DNA of 21,809 nt from Chloroflexota bacterium (GTDB lineage: Bacteria > Chloroflexota > UBA6077), in contig JAJZRD010000038.1 in NCBI GenBank assembly GCA_021845945.1, forward strand, positions 1 through 21,809. The letters are read 5' to 3'. Under the pieces are notes generated by a model. That model searched no databases. It was not told the origin of the DNA and saw only the letters and a list, made by a program, of their open reading frames with translations. A program made the position numbers and the translations under genes. Positions 1-6,771 of this stretch are shown piece after piece. How positions within the stretch are numbered: the stretch's first letter is position 1; every line of letters starts with the position of its first letter.

Positions 1-5
1 TCAGC

Positions 6-26
6 AGTCAGGAGTCAGGAGTCAGG
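6..26. repeat. 3 x 7-bp tandem repeat AGTCAGG
   Basis: Three perfect copies of AGTCAGG lie at 6-12, 13-19 and 20-26. Related GCTGA/GCTGAC words at 85-106 suggest this is the edge of a larger dispersed repeat cut by the window start. No gene is visible in 1-181. Confidence 0.6.
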
Positions 27-107
27 GGCAAGCGATCGGGTCGGTCGCGGGATCTGGCAGAGGGCAGAATCGCCTCCTGATCCCGGCTGATAGCTGAGGG
101 CTGACGC

Positions 108-136
108 TTGACAGATATACCCCCCTGCCGTATATT
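108..136 (+). promoter_or_regulatory. sigma70-type promoter (TTGACA-17-TATATT)
   Basis: A perfect -35 box TTGACA (108-113), a 17-bp spacer and TATATT (131-136) lie 45 bases upstream of the CoA-binding protein start. It probably drives that gene together with the two small genes that follow closely. Confidence 0.75.
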
Positions 137-181
137 ACGATACTGTTGAGGGGTGCAGCTGTCAACTCCTTGGAGGCTGTT

Positions 182-589
182 GTGGAGACAAACATCGAGA
201 GGATCCTGCGCGAGGCCAGGACCATCGCCGTGGTCGGCCTCTCCCCCAAGCCATATCGTCCCAGTTTCGGCGTCGCCGAGTACCTGCAGCAGCGGGGCTA
301 CCGGATCATACCGGTCAACCCCACCGTGGACCAGGTGCTGGGCGAGAAGTCCTATCCAGATCTGAAGTCGGTGCCGGAGAAGATCGACGTGGTGGACATC
401 TTCCGGCGCCCCGAGGACGTCCCACCGGTGGTCGAAGAGGCGATCCAGGTGGGGGCTCGAGCGATCTGGATGCAGGAAGGCATCATCAATGAAGCCGCCG
501 CCGCCAGGGCCAGACAGGCGGGGCTGGACGTGGTCATGGACAGATGCATGCTGAAAGAGCACCAGCGGCTCTCCAACCCATCGAGATGA
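182..589 (+). CDS. CoA-binding domain protein (CoA_binding_2, YccU-like)
   Basis: A 135-residue single-domain Rossmann-fold protein of the CoA-binding family related to the nucleotide-binding domain of succinyl-CoA synthetase alpha. Visible are the first strand and loop TIAVVGLSPKPYRPSFGVA, then YRIIPVNP, then the conserved C-terminal MDRCMLKEHQR. The length is normal for the family, which is cytoplasmic and of uncertain role. I chose GTG 182 because GGAGG lies at 172-176. An upstream in-frame TTG at 146 would add 12 residues with no ribosome site. It is the first gene of a likely three-gene unit behind the consensus promoter at 108-136. The next ORF begins 10 bases after the stop. The family assignment is firm; the physiological role is unknown. 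Confidence 0.9.
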   Translation: METNIERILREARTIAVVGLSPKPYRPSFGVAEYLQQRGYRIIPVNPTVDQVLGEKSYPDLKSVPEKIDVVDIFRRPEDVPPVVEEAIQVGARAIWMQEGIINEAAAARARQAGLDVVMDRCMLKEHQRLSNPSR

Positions 590-599
590 GGTAGGTTCA

Positions 600-953
600 A
601 TGGAGTCAAACGACAAGGGGCGGAACGTCGTCGACGTCTTCGACGACACTGCCAGCACCCGCTTCTGCAGCAGCGGTTGAGGGCCCCCGCAATCTCAGGA
701 AGAGATTACGCAAATCGTCGCCTGGTATCTATCCAGGGAATACGGCAACAGCGTCGAGGTGAACTACCGCGACCTGTCGCGGACTCAGGTGCGGCAGCAG
801 TTCCCTCAGGTCGTCGAAAAGCTGCAAAAGGGAGATCTCATCCTGCCCGCCGTCTTCGTGGACGACGAGATGGTGAGCCTGGGCTACGTGGACTACTTCA
901 GCGTCGCCAAAGCCATCGAGCGGGCCCGATCCAGCGGACAGGTCGTATCGTGA
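600..953 (+). CDS. Candidate selenoprotein, thioredoxin-like fold (in-frame UGA at codon 27)
   Basis: ATG 600 has GAGGT at 588-592 and opens a frame that meets TGA at 678-680, then continues without another stop to 953 (117 residues if read through). Before the TGA is a beta strand (VVDVFDD) and Cys23 in the motif CSSG-UGA-GPP. After it come an amphipathic helix, a second strand, a putative cis-Pro (LPAVFVDDEMVSLGY) and a last helix, i.e. one small thioredoxin-like domain split exactly at the redox site. A hairpin 10 bases after the TGA has the layout of a bacterial SECIS. Internal GTG 759 has no ribosome site and would leave half a domain. I infer a CxxxU redox protein. Alternatives are a Cys (TGC) to stop mutation or a sequencing error. 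No selA/selB/selC is in the window, so the decoding capacity of the host is unknown. Confidence 0.6.
691..707 (+). promoter_or_regulatory. Candidate bacterial SECIS hairpin
   Basis: AATCTC (691-696) pairs perfectly with GAGATT (702-707) around the loop AGGAA. A GC/GC pair can extend the stem past a 2-base bulge. The loop begins 16 bases after the in-frame TGA at 678-680 and has G at its second and third positions. This fits the published bacterial SECIS model (small apical loop, G in the first two positions, roughly 16-37 bases from the UGA). The SelB-binding E. coli fdhF loop also begins AGG. Confidence 0.55.
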
Positions 954-984
954 CGGGGCGATAAGAAGACGGGAGGGTACCCCT

Positions 985-1077
985 ATGGACGTGGTTTTCC
1001 TGGCCGTCCTGTTCGTGGCCCTCGTCCTGCTGATGTCGAGAAGCGGCAGCGGTAGTTGCGGCCGCGGCGGGGGTTGA
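985..1077 (+). CDS. Small single-span membrane peptide with Gly/Cys tail
   Basis: A 30-residue ORF starts at ATG 985, 7 bases after a strong ribosome site (GGGAGGG, 971-977), and ends at TGA 1075. It has one hydrophobic segment, about residues 3-17 (VVFLAVLFVALVLLM), and a short tail SRSGSGSCGRGGG with a single Cys. It follows the candidate selenoprotein by 31 bases and is probably co-transcribed. I recognise no family. The strong ribosome site and clean membrane segment support a real small protein. A redox or metal partnership with the upstream thiol/selenol protein is only a guess. Confidence 0.5.
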   Translation: MDVVFLAVLFVALVLLMSRSGSGSCGRGGG

Positions 1078-1115
1078 GGGATCTGAGGCTTCGCGGTGCG
1101 AAGCTGGCGGTCACG

Positions 1116-1144
1116 TTGTAGCCCCATGCTGAAGGTGCTATAGT
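1116..1144 (+). promoter_or_regulatory. sigma70-type promoter (TTGTAG-17-TATAGT)
   Basis: TTGTAG at 1116-1121, a 17-bp spacer and TATAGT at 1139-1144, upstream of the flavoprotein gene at 1223. Initiation would fall near 1151, inside the left arm of the terminator-like hairpin at 1147-1174, so that hairpin would act only on transcripts arriving from upstream. Confidence 0.55.
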
Positions 1145-1146
1145 GC

Positions 1147-1189
1147 GGGAGTCCGGTGGCAACGCCGGGCTCCCTCTTTTCTTTTCTTT
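1147..1189 (+). terminator. Rho-independent terminator after the CoA-binding/selenoprotein unit
   Basis: A 10-bp stem (GGGAGTCCGG 1147-1156 with CCGGGCTCCC 1165-1174, one T-G wobble), an 8-base loop and a pyrimidine tail TCTTTTCTTTTCTTT. A second perfect 7-bp hairpin (GCTTCGC/GCGAAGC, 1088-1104) precedes it without a T run. Confidence 0.65.
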
Positions 1190-1222
1190 CCCACGAGGAG
1201 GTGGGCAGAAGGGCTGCGGGTC

Positions 1223-2533
1223 ATGGGCGTAATCCACCTCCCTCCAGAGGATCTGGTCTACCTCGGCCCCCTCAAGTCGGGGCAGCGGGTGGTCATCGTC
1301 GGCGGCGGCCCCAGCGGCGCCAGCTGCGCCATCGCCCTACGCCGTCTGGCCGAGGCCAGGGGGATCGACCTGGAGGTCGTCCTCTTCGAGGCCAAGGACT
1401 TCCGCGCCGAGAGCAACGTCTGCGTCGGCGTCCTCTCCCCTCCCTTCGGCCGGCTGCTGGGACAGTTGGGGCTGCAGATCCCCAGGGAGCTGATCCAACG
1501 GGTGGTGACAGGCTACGTCCTCCACGCCGACCAGAGCTCCCTGGTGCTGGACGACGAGCCGGGCGCCGAGCCCACCCTGGTGGTTCATCGGGCCGACCTC
1601 GACCAGTTCCTGCTGGATAGCGCCGAGCGGCTGGGCGTCCAGGTGATGTACGACGTGGTGGTGGACCTGCGCTACTCTCGCTCCACGGCCCTGGTGGTGA
1701 GCAGCGGGGGGGCCAGGATCCTGGCCCAGGCGGTGGTGGGGGCGGTGGGACTCAACCGCTTCGCCATGGCGATCTTCGAGTCGGGCATGGAGGGCTACCG
1801 CCGGCCGAAGGTGATGAGGTCGATCCTGATCGAGGTCCCCATGGCGGAGCCGCTGATCGAGGAGCGGTTCGGCAACCGGGTTCACGCCATCCTCCCCCCT
1901 TCCCTGCCCCGCATCGAGTTCGGCGCCCTCACCCCCAAGCGGGACCGGGTGGTGGTCAACGCCGCTGGGGAGGAGATCGACGACGATGACTTCGACGGCT
2001 TCCTGCGGCTCCCCCTGGTGCAGAGGATGCTGGCCGGAACGGATCTGGCCCAACCCCGGGCCTGCGAGCTCTTCCCCACCCGGCCGGCCAGCCACTTCGC
2101 CCAGGATCGGATCGTCACCATCGGTAACGCCAGCGGGTTGATGCGGCCGCTGAAAGGGAAGGGGATCAACACCGGTATCCAGATGGGGATGAGGGCAGCG
2201 GCCACCATGATGGACGTAGGGGTCTCCGATCGAGCCTTCGAGGCTCTCTACCGCAGCTGCCGGGACATCACCAGCGAGTACAAGTACGGCCTCTTCCTGC
2301 GCTGGCTCTACCGCACCTCCCGCCGGATGGGGTGGATGGATGCCGTGATCGAGGTGGCCGGACGCGAGAAGAGGCTGCGCCACCTGTTCCAGGGCATGGT
2401 CTCGGGGGAGGACTCCTACAAGCAGTTGGTGCGGAGCACCGCGGTGCGGCCGCTGCTGCTGGCCCGGACGGGCGTGGGGATCCTGAGGTATCGCCGGCAG
2501 GATCCGGCTCCCATGGGGATCCCCGTGGATTAG
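1223..2533 (+). CDS. FAD-dependent oxidoreductase, geranylgeranyl reductase-like
   Basis: A 436-residue flavoprotein. The N-terminal ADP-binding motif VVIVGGGPSGAS (residues 23-34) is followed by an acidic strand end (VVLFEAKDF). A second FAD-contact segment, GNASGLMRPLKGKGINTG, resembles the GD-x-A-G motif of the geranylgeranyl reductase/PHBH superfamily but has Asn where Asp is usual. Family members saturate isoprenoid chains or hydroxylate aromatics; the substrate here cannot be read. The C-terminal ~90 residues are helical and basic (LFLRWLYRTSRRMGWM), possibly membrane-associated. ATG 1223 is preceded by GAAGGG (1208-1213); a stronger GAGGAGGTG at 1195-1203 is too distant. It appears to be a single-gene unit behind the promoter at 1116-1144. 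Confidence 0.8.
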   Translation: MGVIHLPPEDLVYLGPLKSGQRVVIVGGGPSGASCAIALRRLAEARGIDLEVVLFEAKDFRAESNVCVGVLSPPFGRLLGQLGLQIPRELIQRVVTGYVLHADQSSLVLDDEPGAEPTLVVHRADLDQFLLDSAERLGVQVMYDVVVDLRYSRSTALVVSSGGARILAQAVVGAVGLNRFAMAIFESGMEGYRRPKVMRSILIEVPMAEPLIEERFGNRVHAILPPSLPRIEFGALTPKRDRVVVNAAGEEIDDDDFDGFLRLPLVQRMLAGTDLAQPRACELFPTRPASHFAQDRIVTIGNASGLMRPLKGKGINTGIQMGMRAAATMMDVGVSDRAFEALYRSCRDITSEYKYGLFLRWLYRTSRRMGWMDAVIEVAGREKRLRHLFQGMVSGEDSYKQLVRSTAVRPLLLARTGVGILRYRRQDPAPMGIPVD

Positions 2534-2758
2534 GAGTAGGGATCGTTCCCGACCTCGACGATCGACGGACTCGATCGGGGTCGGATGGCGTCGGTCCACC
2601 ACCCCCGAAAGCGGTGTCGAGTCACCGCACCCCAGATTCGCTTCCCCCTACCCGCCACCATGGGACGAAATGGCCAGAGGAAAGGGCCGCAAGTTTCCCC
2701 GCGAACTGCCGATACTAATAGGTGAAGATCGCAACGCGCTGTGGCGAAGGAGATAGAA

Positions 2759-2920
2759 GTGGCCAACGACATCGCCCCCATCGAACTGGCACGCTACCGG
2801 AACGGGAGAGAGCTCGAGTCCAAGCTTCGCGAGAACCTGAAGGCTGAGGCCATGGACCAGGATCTGGAGTTGGCCGAGATCCTGGCCAGGGTCATCCAGC
2901 AGTGGCTGGACGAGGAGTGA
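2759..2920 (+). CDS. Small helical hypothetical protein (53 aa)
   Basis: GTG 2759 follows an excellent ribosome site AAGGAGA (2747-2753). An in-frame GTG at 2741 would add six residues. The 53-residue product is predicted helical and charged (RELESKLRENLKAEAMDQD, ending VIQQWLDEE), with no Cys, signal or membrane segment. I recognise no family. It ends 3 bases before the converging stop of the minus-strand surface protein. The region 2534-2758 upstream holds no other gene and no clear promoter. Confidence 0.6.
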   Translation: MANDIAPIELARYRNGRELESKLRENLKAEAMDQDLELAEILARVIQQWLDEE

Positions 2921-2923
2921 CCT

Positions 2924-4897
2924 CTACCACCGATGGTCCCGGCCCTGCTTTCGCCAGTTGGAGGTGACGGCCACCAGGTCGAAGAGGTCCACGCGACCAT
3001 CGCTGGTGAGGTCGGCCCTGGTGGCATCCCCATCGGGGTCCCCCGAGCCCCGCCGCTCGAAATGCTGCTCCAGAAAGGCGAGATCGGACTCGTCCACGGT
3101 GCCCGTCGAGTCGGGGGCGTCCGACAGGTTGCCGGAGAGCAGCTTCAGCTTCGGAAGGACGACGCTCTCCCCCTCGCCCACGACTATCTCTTCCCGGCTC
3201 GCCGACAGGTAGCCCGGGTAGGACACGGTAACCCTGTAGCTGCCGGGCGCCACCACCAGGGCGAAGCTGCCGCCTCGGGCGGTCGTGGTCTGGAGAGGCC
3301 CGGCCACCACCAGGACGTCCGAGGAATCCCCTCGCGCCTGCAGCTTGACCACCCCCTCGATGTAGCCCGGGCTCGGTGTGTGGGTCGGGATGGGCGTGCT
3401 GGGGGGAGTGAAGGTCGGAGTCGAAGTCTCGGTCGGCGTGGGGGAACTGGTCGGGGTGTGAGTGGCCATCGGCGTCGCCGTAGAGGTTTCCATAGGTGAA
3501 GGCGACGGCGCGAGCGTGGCTGTAGCGCTGGCCGTGGCAGTCTCGGTGGGCGACGGCGTCGGCGTGAGAGCAGCGGTGGCCGTGGTGGTGGGAGTCGGCG
3601 TCTCGGTGGAGGTCGGCGCAGGGCTAGGGGTGCTGGTGAGAGTGGCGGTGGGGGTGCCCGTCGGCGTGCTGGTTGCCACCGGTGATGGGGTCAAGCTCTC
3701 CGTGGGAGACGGAGTCGGGGTGCGAGTAGGGATAGCCGTCGGCGACGGCACGGGGGTGTCCGTCGGCGTCTCCTGAACCCACTGGACCGTCGCCATGTAG
3801 ATCTCAGGGCCTCCACTCCTCTTGTCGGTCCAGACGACGCGATCGCCGTCTACTCGCGGGTCCGTCCGGTTCCCCTGACCCGTGGAGATGGGGAACAGCA
3901 GCCGGCGGCTCAGGCTGTAGCCGTAGAGATCGTAGGAACCGTCAGGTTTCGGCTTCTCCCACACCACCAGGTCCCCCTGGAGGGCAGGGTTCTCCAGCTT
4001 CCCCGCTCCCACCACTATGGGGAACGGCCCGCCGCTGGAGCCGTATCCGTACAGGTCGCAATCGACGCCGCGGATATCCAACCAGACCAGGGTCCAGTCC
4101 CCCCGACGGCCGGTGAGCTGCGGCTTCGTCTGCAGGGTAGAGGGAGCGAAAGTGGCGCTGTTCAGGAGTGGAGTTGCCTCGAGCGGACGGCCATCGACGG
4201 GAAAGGAGAACAGCTTCACGTGGGTGATGGCGCCGACGGTCTGCTGAAAGGCGATCAACCCATCGGCGAGGGTCGGGTAGTCCTCCCAGCAGTTCCAGGT
4301 GTCGGGATCCACAGGCCGGTCCTCGTCCGTGGTGAGGTTCCTCAAGTGAACCTTGTTGCCGGCCTCGGTGGCGGACACGTAGGCGGCGAAGTTGCCATGG
4401 ATGGCGGGGTAGGCCGTGGTGGCGACGGATCCGGCTACGGAAGACACGGGAGGACTCTGGCTGCCGTTGTGCCGAAGGACTCGTCCCTTCCCCCAATCCA
4501 CCCACACCACGTTGGCCCCGTACACCCGCGGCAGCCACTGGCTGCCCGTTTGCCCCGAGGAGAGCAGGCTGGGGGAGCCCGAGCCGATCTCCGTGGCGTA
4601 GACCTGATAGGGCCCCATGGCCGCGCCGTTGACCCATCGCCCCTCGTCGTAGACCAGCCGCTGCCCGTGAAGATCGGCCCTGCCCACCGGCCGGCCGTTG
4701 GACACGATTGGGGTTTCGACCACCAGGGGCTGGTCTGCTTTCGCCACCAGGTTGAGGGCTGCACCGGCAGGCGCCCTGGCCTCAAGAGCGAAGCCGCGGT
4801 CGGCCTGGAAAGCAGGGGCTGAGAGGGCCAGGAGACAGGCCACCGCGGACGTCAGCACAGTCAAGGCGCAGGATGCAACGGCCGGCGGTCTGCCCAA
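2924..4897 (-). CDS. Secreted propeller-repeat protein with Pro/Thr stalk and dockerin-like C-terminus
   Basis: A 657-residue exported protein. The N-terminal hydrophobic stretch (ALTVLTSAVACLLALSAPA) is a likely signal peptide. Residues about 50-375 contain TolB/propeller-like repeats, e.g. VDGDRVVWTDKRSGGPEIYM and LQGDLVVWEKP. Residues about 380-510 are a stalk of Pro-Thr-Ser repeats (TPTPSPTE type). Residues about 510-590 look like a carboxypeptidase-regulatory-like beta sandwich (GYIEGVVKL...GSYRVTVSYPGYLSA). The end has dockerin-like calcium-loop motifs (DSTGTVDESDLAFLEQHF; ADLTSDGRVDLFDLVAVTSNW). The start is TTG 4897 with AGGAGAG just upstream on the minus strand; no nearby ATG or GTG gives a better signal peptide. 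A promoter lies at 5023-5051. It is likely displayed outside the cell; ligand unknown. Confidence 0.75.
   Translation of the reverse strand: MGRPPAVASCALTVLTSAVACLLALSAPAFQADRGFALEARAPAGAALNLVAKADQPLVVETPIVSNGRPVGRADLHGQRLVYDEGRWVNGAAMGPYQVYATEIGSGSPSLLSSGQTGSQWLPRVYGANVVWVDWGKGRVLRHNGSQSPPVSSVAGSVATTAYPAIHGNFAAYVSATEAGNKVHLRNLTTDEDRPVDPDTWNCWEDYPTLADGLIAFQQTVGAITHVKLFSFPVDGRPLEATPLLNSATFAPSTLQTKPQLTGRRGDWTLVWLDIRGVDCDLYGYGSSGGPFPIVVGAGKLENPALQGDLVVWEKPKPDGSYDLYGYSLSRRLLFPISTGQGNRTDPRVDGDRVVWTDKRSGGPEIYMATVQWVQETPTDTPVPSPTAIPTRTPTPSPTESLTPSPVATSTPTGTPTATLTSTPSPAPTSTETPTPTTTATAALTPTPSPTETATASATATLAPSPSPMETSTATPMATHTPTSSPTPTETSTPTFTPPSTPIPTHTPSPGYIEGVVKLQARGDSSDVLVVAGPLQTTTARGGSFALVVAPGSYRVTVSYPGYLSASREEIVVGEGESVVLPKLKLLSGNLSDAPDSTGTVDESDLAFLEQHFERRGSGDPDGDATRADLTSDGRVDLFDLVAVTSNWRKQGRDHRW
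3372..3775 (-). repeat. Degenerate Pro/Thr/Ser codon repeats (stalk of surface protein)
   Basis: Short degenerate repeats of the gtcggcgt / gtgggcgac type encode the TPTPSPTET-style linker. They are irregular in unit and lie in frame, so they form a coding stalk and not a CRISPR array. Confidence 0.7.
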
Positions 4898-5022
4898 GGC
4901 GGACTCTCCTCTCCCGCTACCTCGAGGGTGTTGGGTAGTGGTGGGGCGTCTCCAGGCGCGAAGCTGCGGTACCAGGCCAGCCAGGGGAACTTGCCGTAAA
5001 ACCTGGTTGTTGATCCTTGGTG

Positions 5023-5051
5023 ACTATAGCAGGCCAGACCCGTTGGGTCAA
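5023..5051 (-). promoter_or_regulatory. sigma70-type promoter for the surface protein (TTGACC-17-TATAGT)
   Basis: On the minus strand TTGACC (5046-5051) and TATAGT (5023-5028) are separated by 17 bp. Transcription toward 4897 would have a leader of about 120 bases. I could not match that leader to a known riboswitch. Confidence 0.7.
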
Positions 5052-5185
5052 TACATATGGCGCTCCACTGCAGTCGTTCTCATGTAAGCGATCCGTCACG
5101 CCAAGCTCAGCTTCACTCGCCACGGCTGGAAGACGGGACGGACGGCTCTGTCCCCCAGAGGTTGAGGAGCTTCACCAGGCCAAAT

Positions 5186-5296
5186 GCGCCGTTCCTGAAG
5201 TAGGGCAGGGGTTCATCCCCTGCCGCCCGGTCCTCGGGCCCGCGAGGCGGCGGGGCACAAGACCCCGCCCTACGCCGCGGAATTGCGGAACGACGC
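5186..5296. repeat. Palindromic dispersed element (nested inverted repeats)
   Basis: Outer arms GCGCCGTTCC (5186-5195) and GGAACGACGC (5287-5296) match with one mismatch. Inner arms GTAGGGC (5200-5206) and GCCCTAC (5267-5273) match perfectly. A hairpin GCAGGGG/CCCCTGC sits within. The GTAGGGC-GGGGTT-ATCCCC-GCCGC core recurs at 14985. Apart from this element and two divergent promoters, the gap 4898-5446 shows nothing I can name. Confidence 0.7.
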
Positions 5297-5310
5297 GCTA
5301 AAGTCTCCTA

Positions 5311-5339
5311 TGTGGAAAAGTGAATAAGATTGTGGAAAA
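5311..5339 (+). promoter_or_regulatory. Direct repeat TGTGGAAAA x2, possible operator
   Basis: TGTGGAAAA occurs at 5311-5319 and 5331-5339, exactly 20 bp apart (two helical turns). The second copy overlaps the -35 box of the L,D-transpeptidase promoter. Each copy also differs by one base from the reverse complement of a DnaA box. Confidence 0.4.
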
Positions 5340-5358
5340 CCGGCGAGTCGACTATGAT
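5330..5358 (+). promoter_or_regulatory. sigma70-type promoter (TTGTGG-17-TATGAT)
   Basis: TTGTGG (5330-5335), a 17-bp spacer and TATGAT (5353-5358), 88 bases upstream of the L,D-transpeptidase start. Confidence 0.6.
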
Positions 5359-5446
5359 CCGGCCCACCTGAAGCGACGGGCCGAAGGGCGGCGCGAATCC
5401 TGCATCTAAGCGCTTCCCTGCGACCAGCACACCAGGCGGAGGATCC

Positions 5447-6706
5447 ATGAGCGACTTCTTTCTCTCGACAACCCCGAGGCGGGCTGCTTTCCGGCGCACC
5501 TTCCTGGCAGCGACCTTCCTGGCGCTGACCCTCTGGCTGCTGGGGGGCAGCCCGGCTCGAGCGCGAAGCTTCGGCCCGCCCTGGGAGGGCCAGGTTAACG
5601 TCTCCCACACGGTGGTCTACACCCAGCCGGACTCCAACTCGGCGGCCGTAGGTCCCCTGGGCAGGGGAGCCATCGTCGTGGTGCTGGCCCAAACCACCGG
5701 CGCGGACGGCAACCAGTGGCTGAAGATCCCGGACGGCTACCTGGCCGACAACGACGTGGACGAGATGCTCTACCCCTGGACGGCCGAGGTCACCGTGCCC
5801 AGCGTCCAGCTGTACGCCAGACCCTACCCGGACAGCGGGATAATGCGCACGGCCGTGAAGGGAGACCTGCTGAGGGTGACCGGCGTTTCGGGGGGACTGG
5901 CCGGCGACAGCAACGTCTGGTGGGCGACCACCGCGGGGTACCTGCCCCTGGGCACCCTGAAGTGGTCCACCAACGACTGGGCAGGCTGGTGGCAGCTGCC
6001 CGACGCCTCCGGGGCCCCCGACGGCTGGTGGGGAACCATCCGTTCGCAGACCAACGTGCGGGCCGCCCCTACCACCGACTCCCCCATCGTGGGGACCTTC
6101 GCCGGTGGTGAGCACGTCAAGGTGCTGGCCGACGAGCAGGGCCAGTCCATCGGCGGCAGCAACGTGTGGTACCTGATCGACGGCGGCCGATACGCCGGGG
6201 CACGGGTCCACAGCTCCGTGGTGGCCAGGCAGGCCGCCCCCAAGGCGAACACCACACCGCCCCCTCCCGATTGGGGTGCCAGCTCCTGGATCGTGGTGGA
6301 CCGCAAGGCATCGACCCTGACCTTCGTGAAGAACGGCCAGCCGCTGTTCGTCACCTACGTGTCACTGGGGCAGGCGGGGGTGGCTACCCCGGCGAGCAGC
6401 TACAGCACCTTCGGCAAGTTCCTCGGGGATCGCATGTCCAGCAGGACCGTGGCGAATCCCACCCATCCCTACGACCTGCCGAACGTGCCCTTCACCCAGT
6501 ACTACAAGGACGGCGGCTACGGCATCCACGGGACCTACTGGCACGACTACTTCGGCCAGTCGGAGAGCCAGGGGTGCATCAACCTCACCTGGACGGACTC
6601 CGCCTACCTGTTCGGCCTGACGCAGCCCCAGTTGGGTCCCGGCGACGTCCAGGCTTGGGCCTCAAACCAGGGCGGGGCGGCCACCCCGGTGGTGATCCTG
6701 GACTGA
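5447..6706 (+). CDS. L,D-transpeptidase (YkuD) with SH3-like domains, Tat-like signal peptide
   Basis: A 419-residue exported cell-wall enzyme that would cross-link peptidoglycan stem peptides or attach proteins to them. Residues 1-39 are a signal peptide with a twin-arginine-like motif (FRRTFLA) and an Ala-Arg-Ala cleavage site. SH3-like repeats follow at about 47-105 and 195-262 (e.g. TNVRAAPTTDSPIVGTF), probably binding wall polymers. The C-terminal YkuD domain (about 278-419) carries His361 (HGTYWH) and the active-site motif SQGCIN with nucleophile Cys377. The usual His of S-H-G-C is Gln here. ATG 5447 follows GGAGG. The gene is monocistronic, ending in a strong hairpin. Confidence 0.93.
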   Translation: MSDFFLSTTPRRAAFRRTFLAATFLALTLWLLGGSPARARSFGPPWEGQVNVSHTVVYTQPDSNSAAVGPLGRGAIVVVLAQTTGADGNQWLKIPDGYLADNDVDEMLYPWTAEVTVPSVQLYARPYPDSGIMRTAVKGDLLRVTGVSGGLAGDSNVWWATTAGYLPLGTLKWSTNDWAGWWQLPDASGAPDGWWGTIRSQTNVRAAPTTDSPIVGTFAGGEHVKVLADEQGQSIGGSNVWYLIDGGRYAGARVHSSVVARQAAPKANTTPPPPDWGASSWIVVDRKASTLTFVKNGQPLFVTYVSLGQAGVATPASSYSTFGKFLGDRMSSRTVANPTHPYDLPNVPFTQYYKDGGYGIHGTYWHDYFGQSESQGCINLTWTDSAYLFGLTQPQLGPGDVQAWASNQGGAATPVVILD

Positions 6707-6721
6707 CTTGAGGAATACAGT

Positions 6722-6748
6722 TGTGGGCGGGTCGAAGACCCGCCCACA
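6722..6748. terminator. Bidirectional hairpin between convergent genes
   Basis: A perfect 12-bp stem TGTGGGCGGGTC/GACCCGCCCACA with loop GAA lies between the converging stops at 6706 and 6772. It has no T run, so it is either a GC-rich terminator or a repeat copy serving as one. Confidence 0.6.
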
Positions 6749-6771
6749 CACCTGATCCCGCTATCGATCGG

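Noticed and set aside
8..658. 216-codon minus-strand open frame
   Set aside because: Antisense to the CoA-binding gene and overlaps its promoter; no domain.
759..953. Separate 64-residue gene starting at internal GTG 759
   Set aside because: No ribosome site, and it would be the C-terminal half of a thioredoxin-like domain whose first half lies directly upstream in the same frame.
1337..2602. 421-codon minus-strand open frame
   Set aside because: Antisense shadow of the flavoprotein; no recognisable domain and skewed composition.
3372..3775. CRISPR-like repetitive block
   Set aside because: Units are short, irregular and in frame; they encode the Pro/Thr stalk of the surface protein.
3462..3776. 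104-codon plus-strand Val/Gly-rich ORF
   Set aside because: Shadow of the Pro/Thr stalk codons on the opposite strand.
4898..5022. Cyclic-di-GMP riboswitch in the leader of the surface protein gene
   Set aside because: Some GG/GACGCC words resemble the class, but the conserved core and tetraloop arrangement could not be found by eye.
5311..5339. Replication origin with DnaA boxes
   Set aside because: Only two one-mismatch boxes, no AT-rich unwinding region, and dnaA is absent. An operator for the adjacent promoter explains them better.
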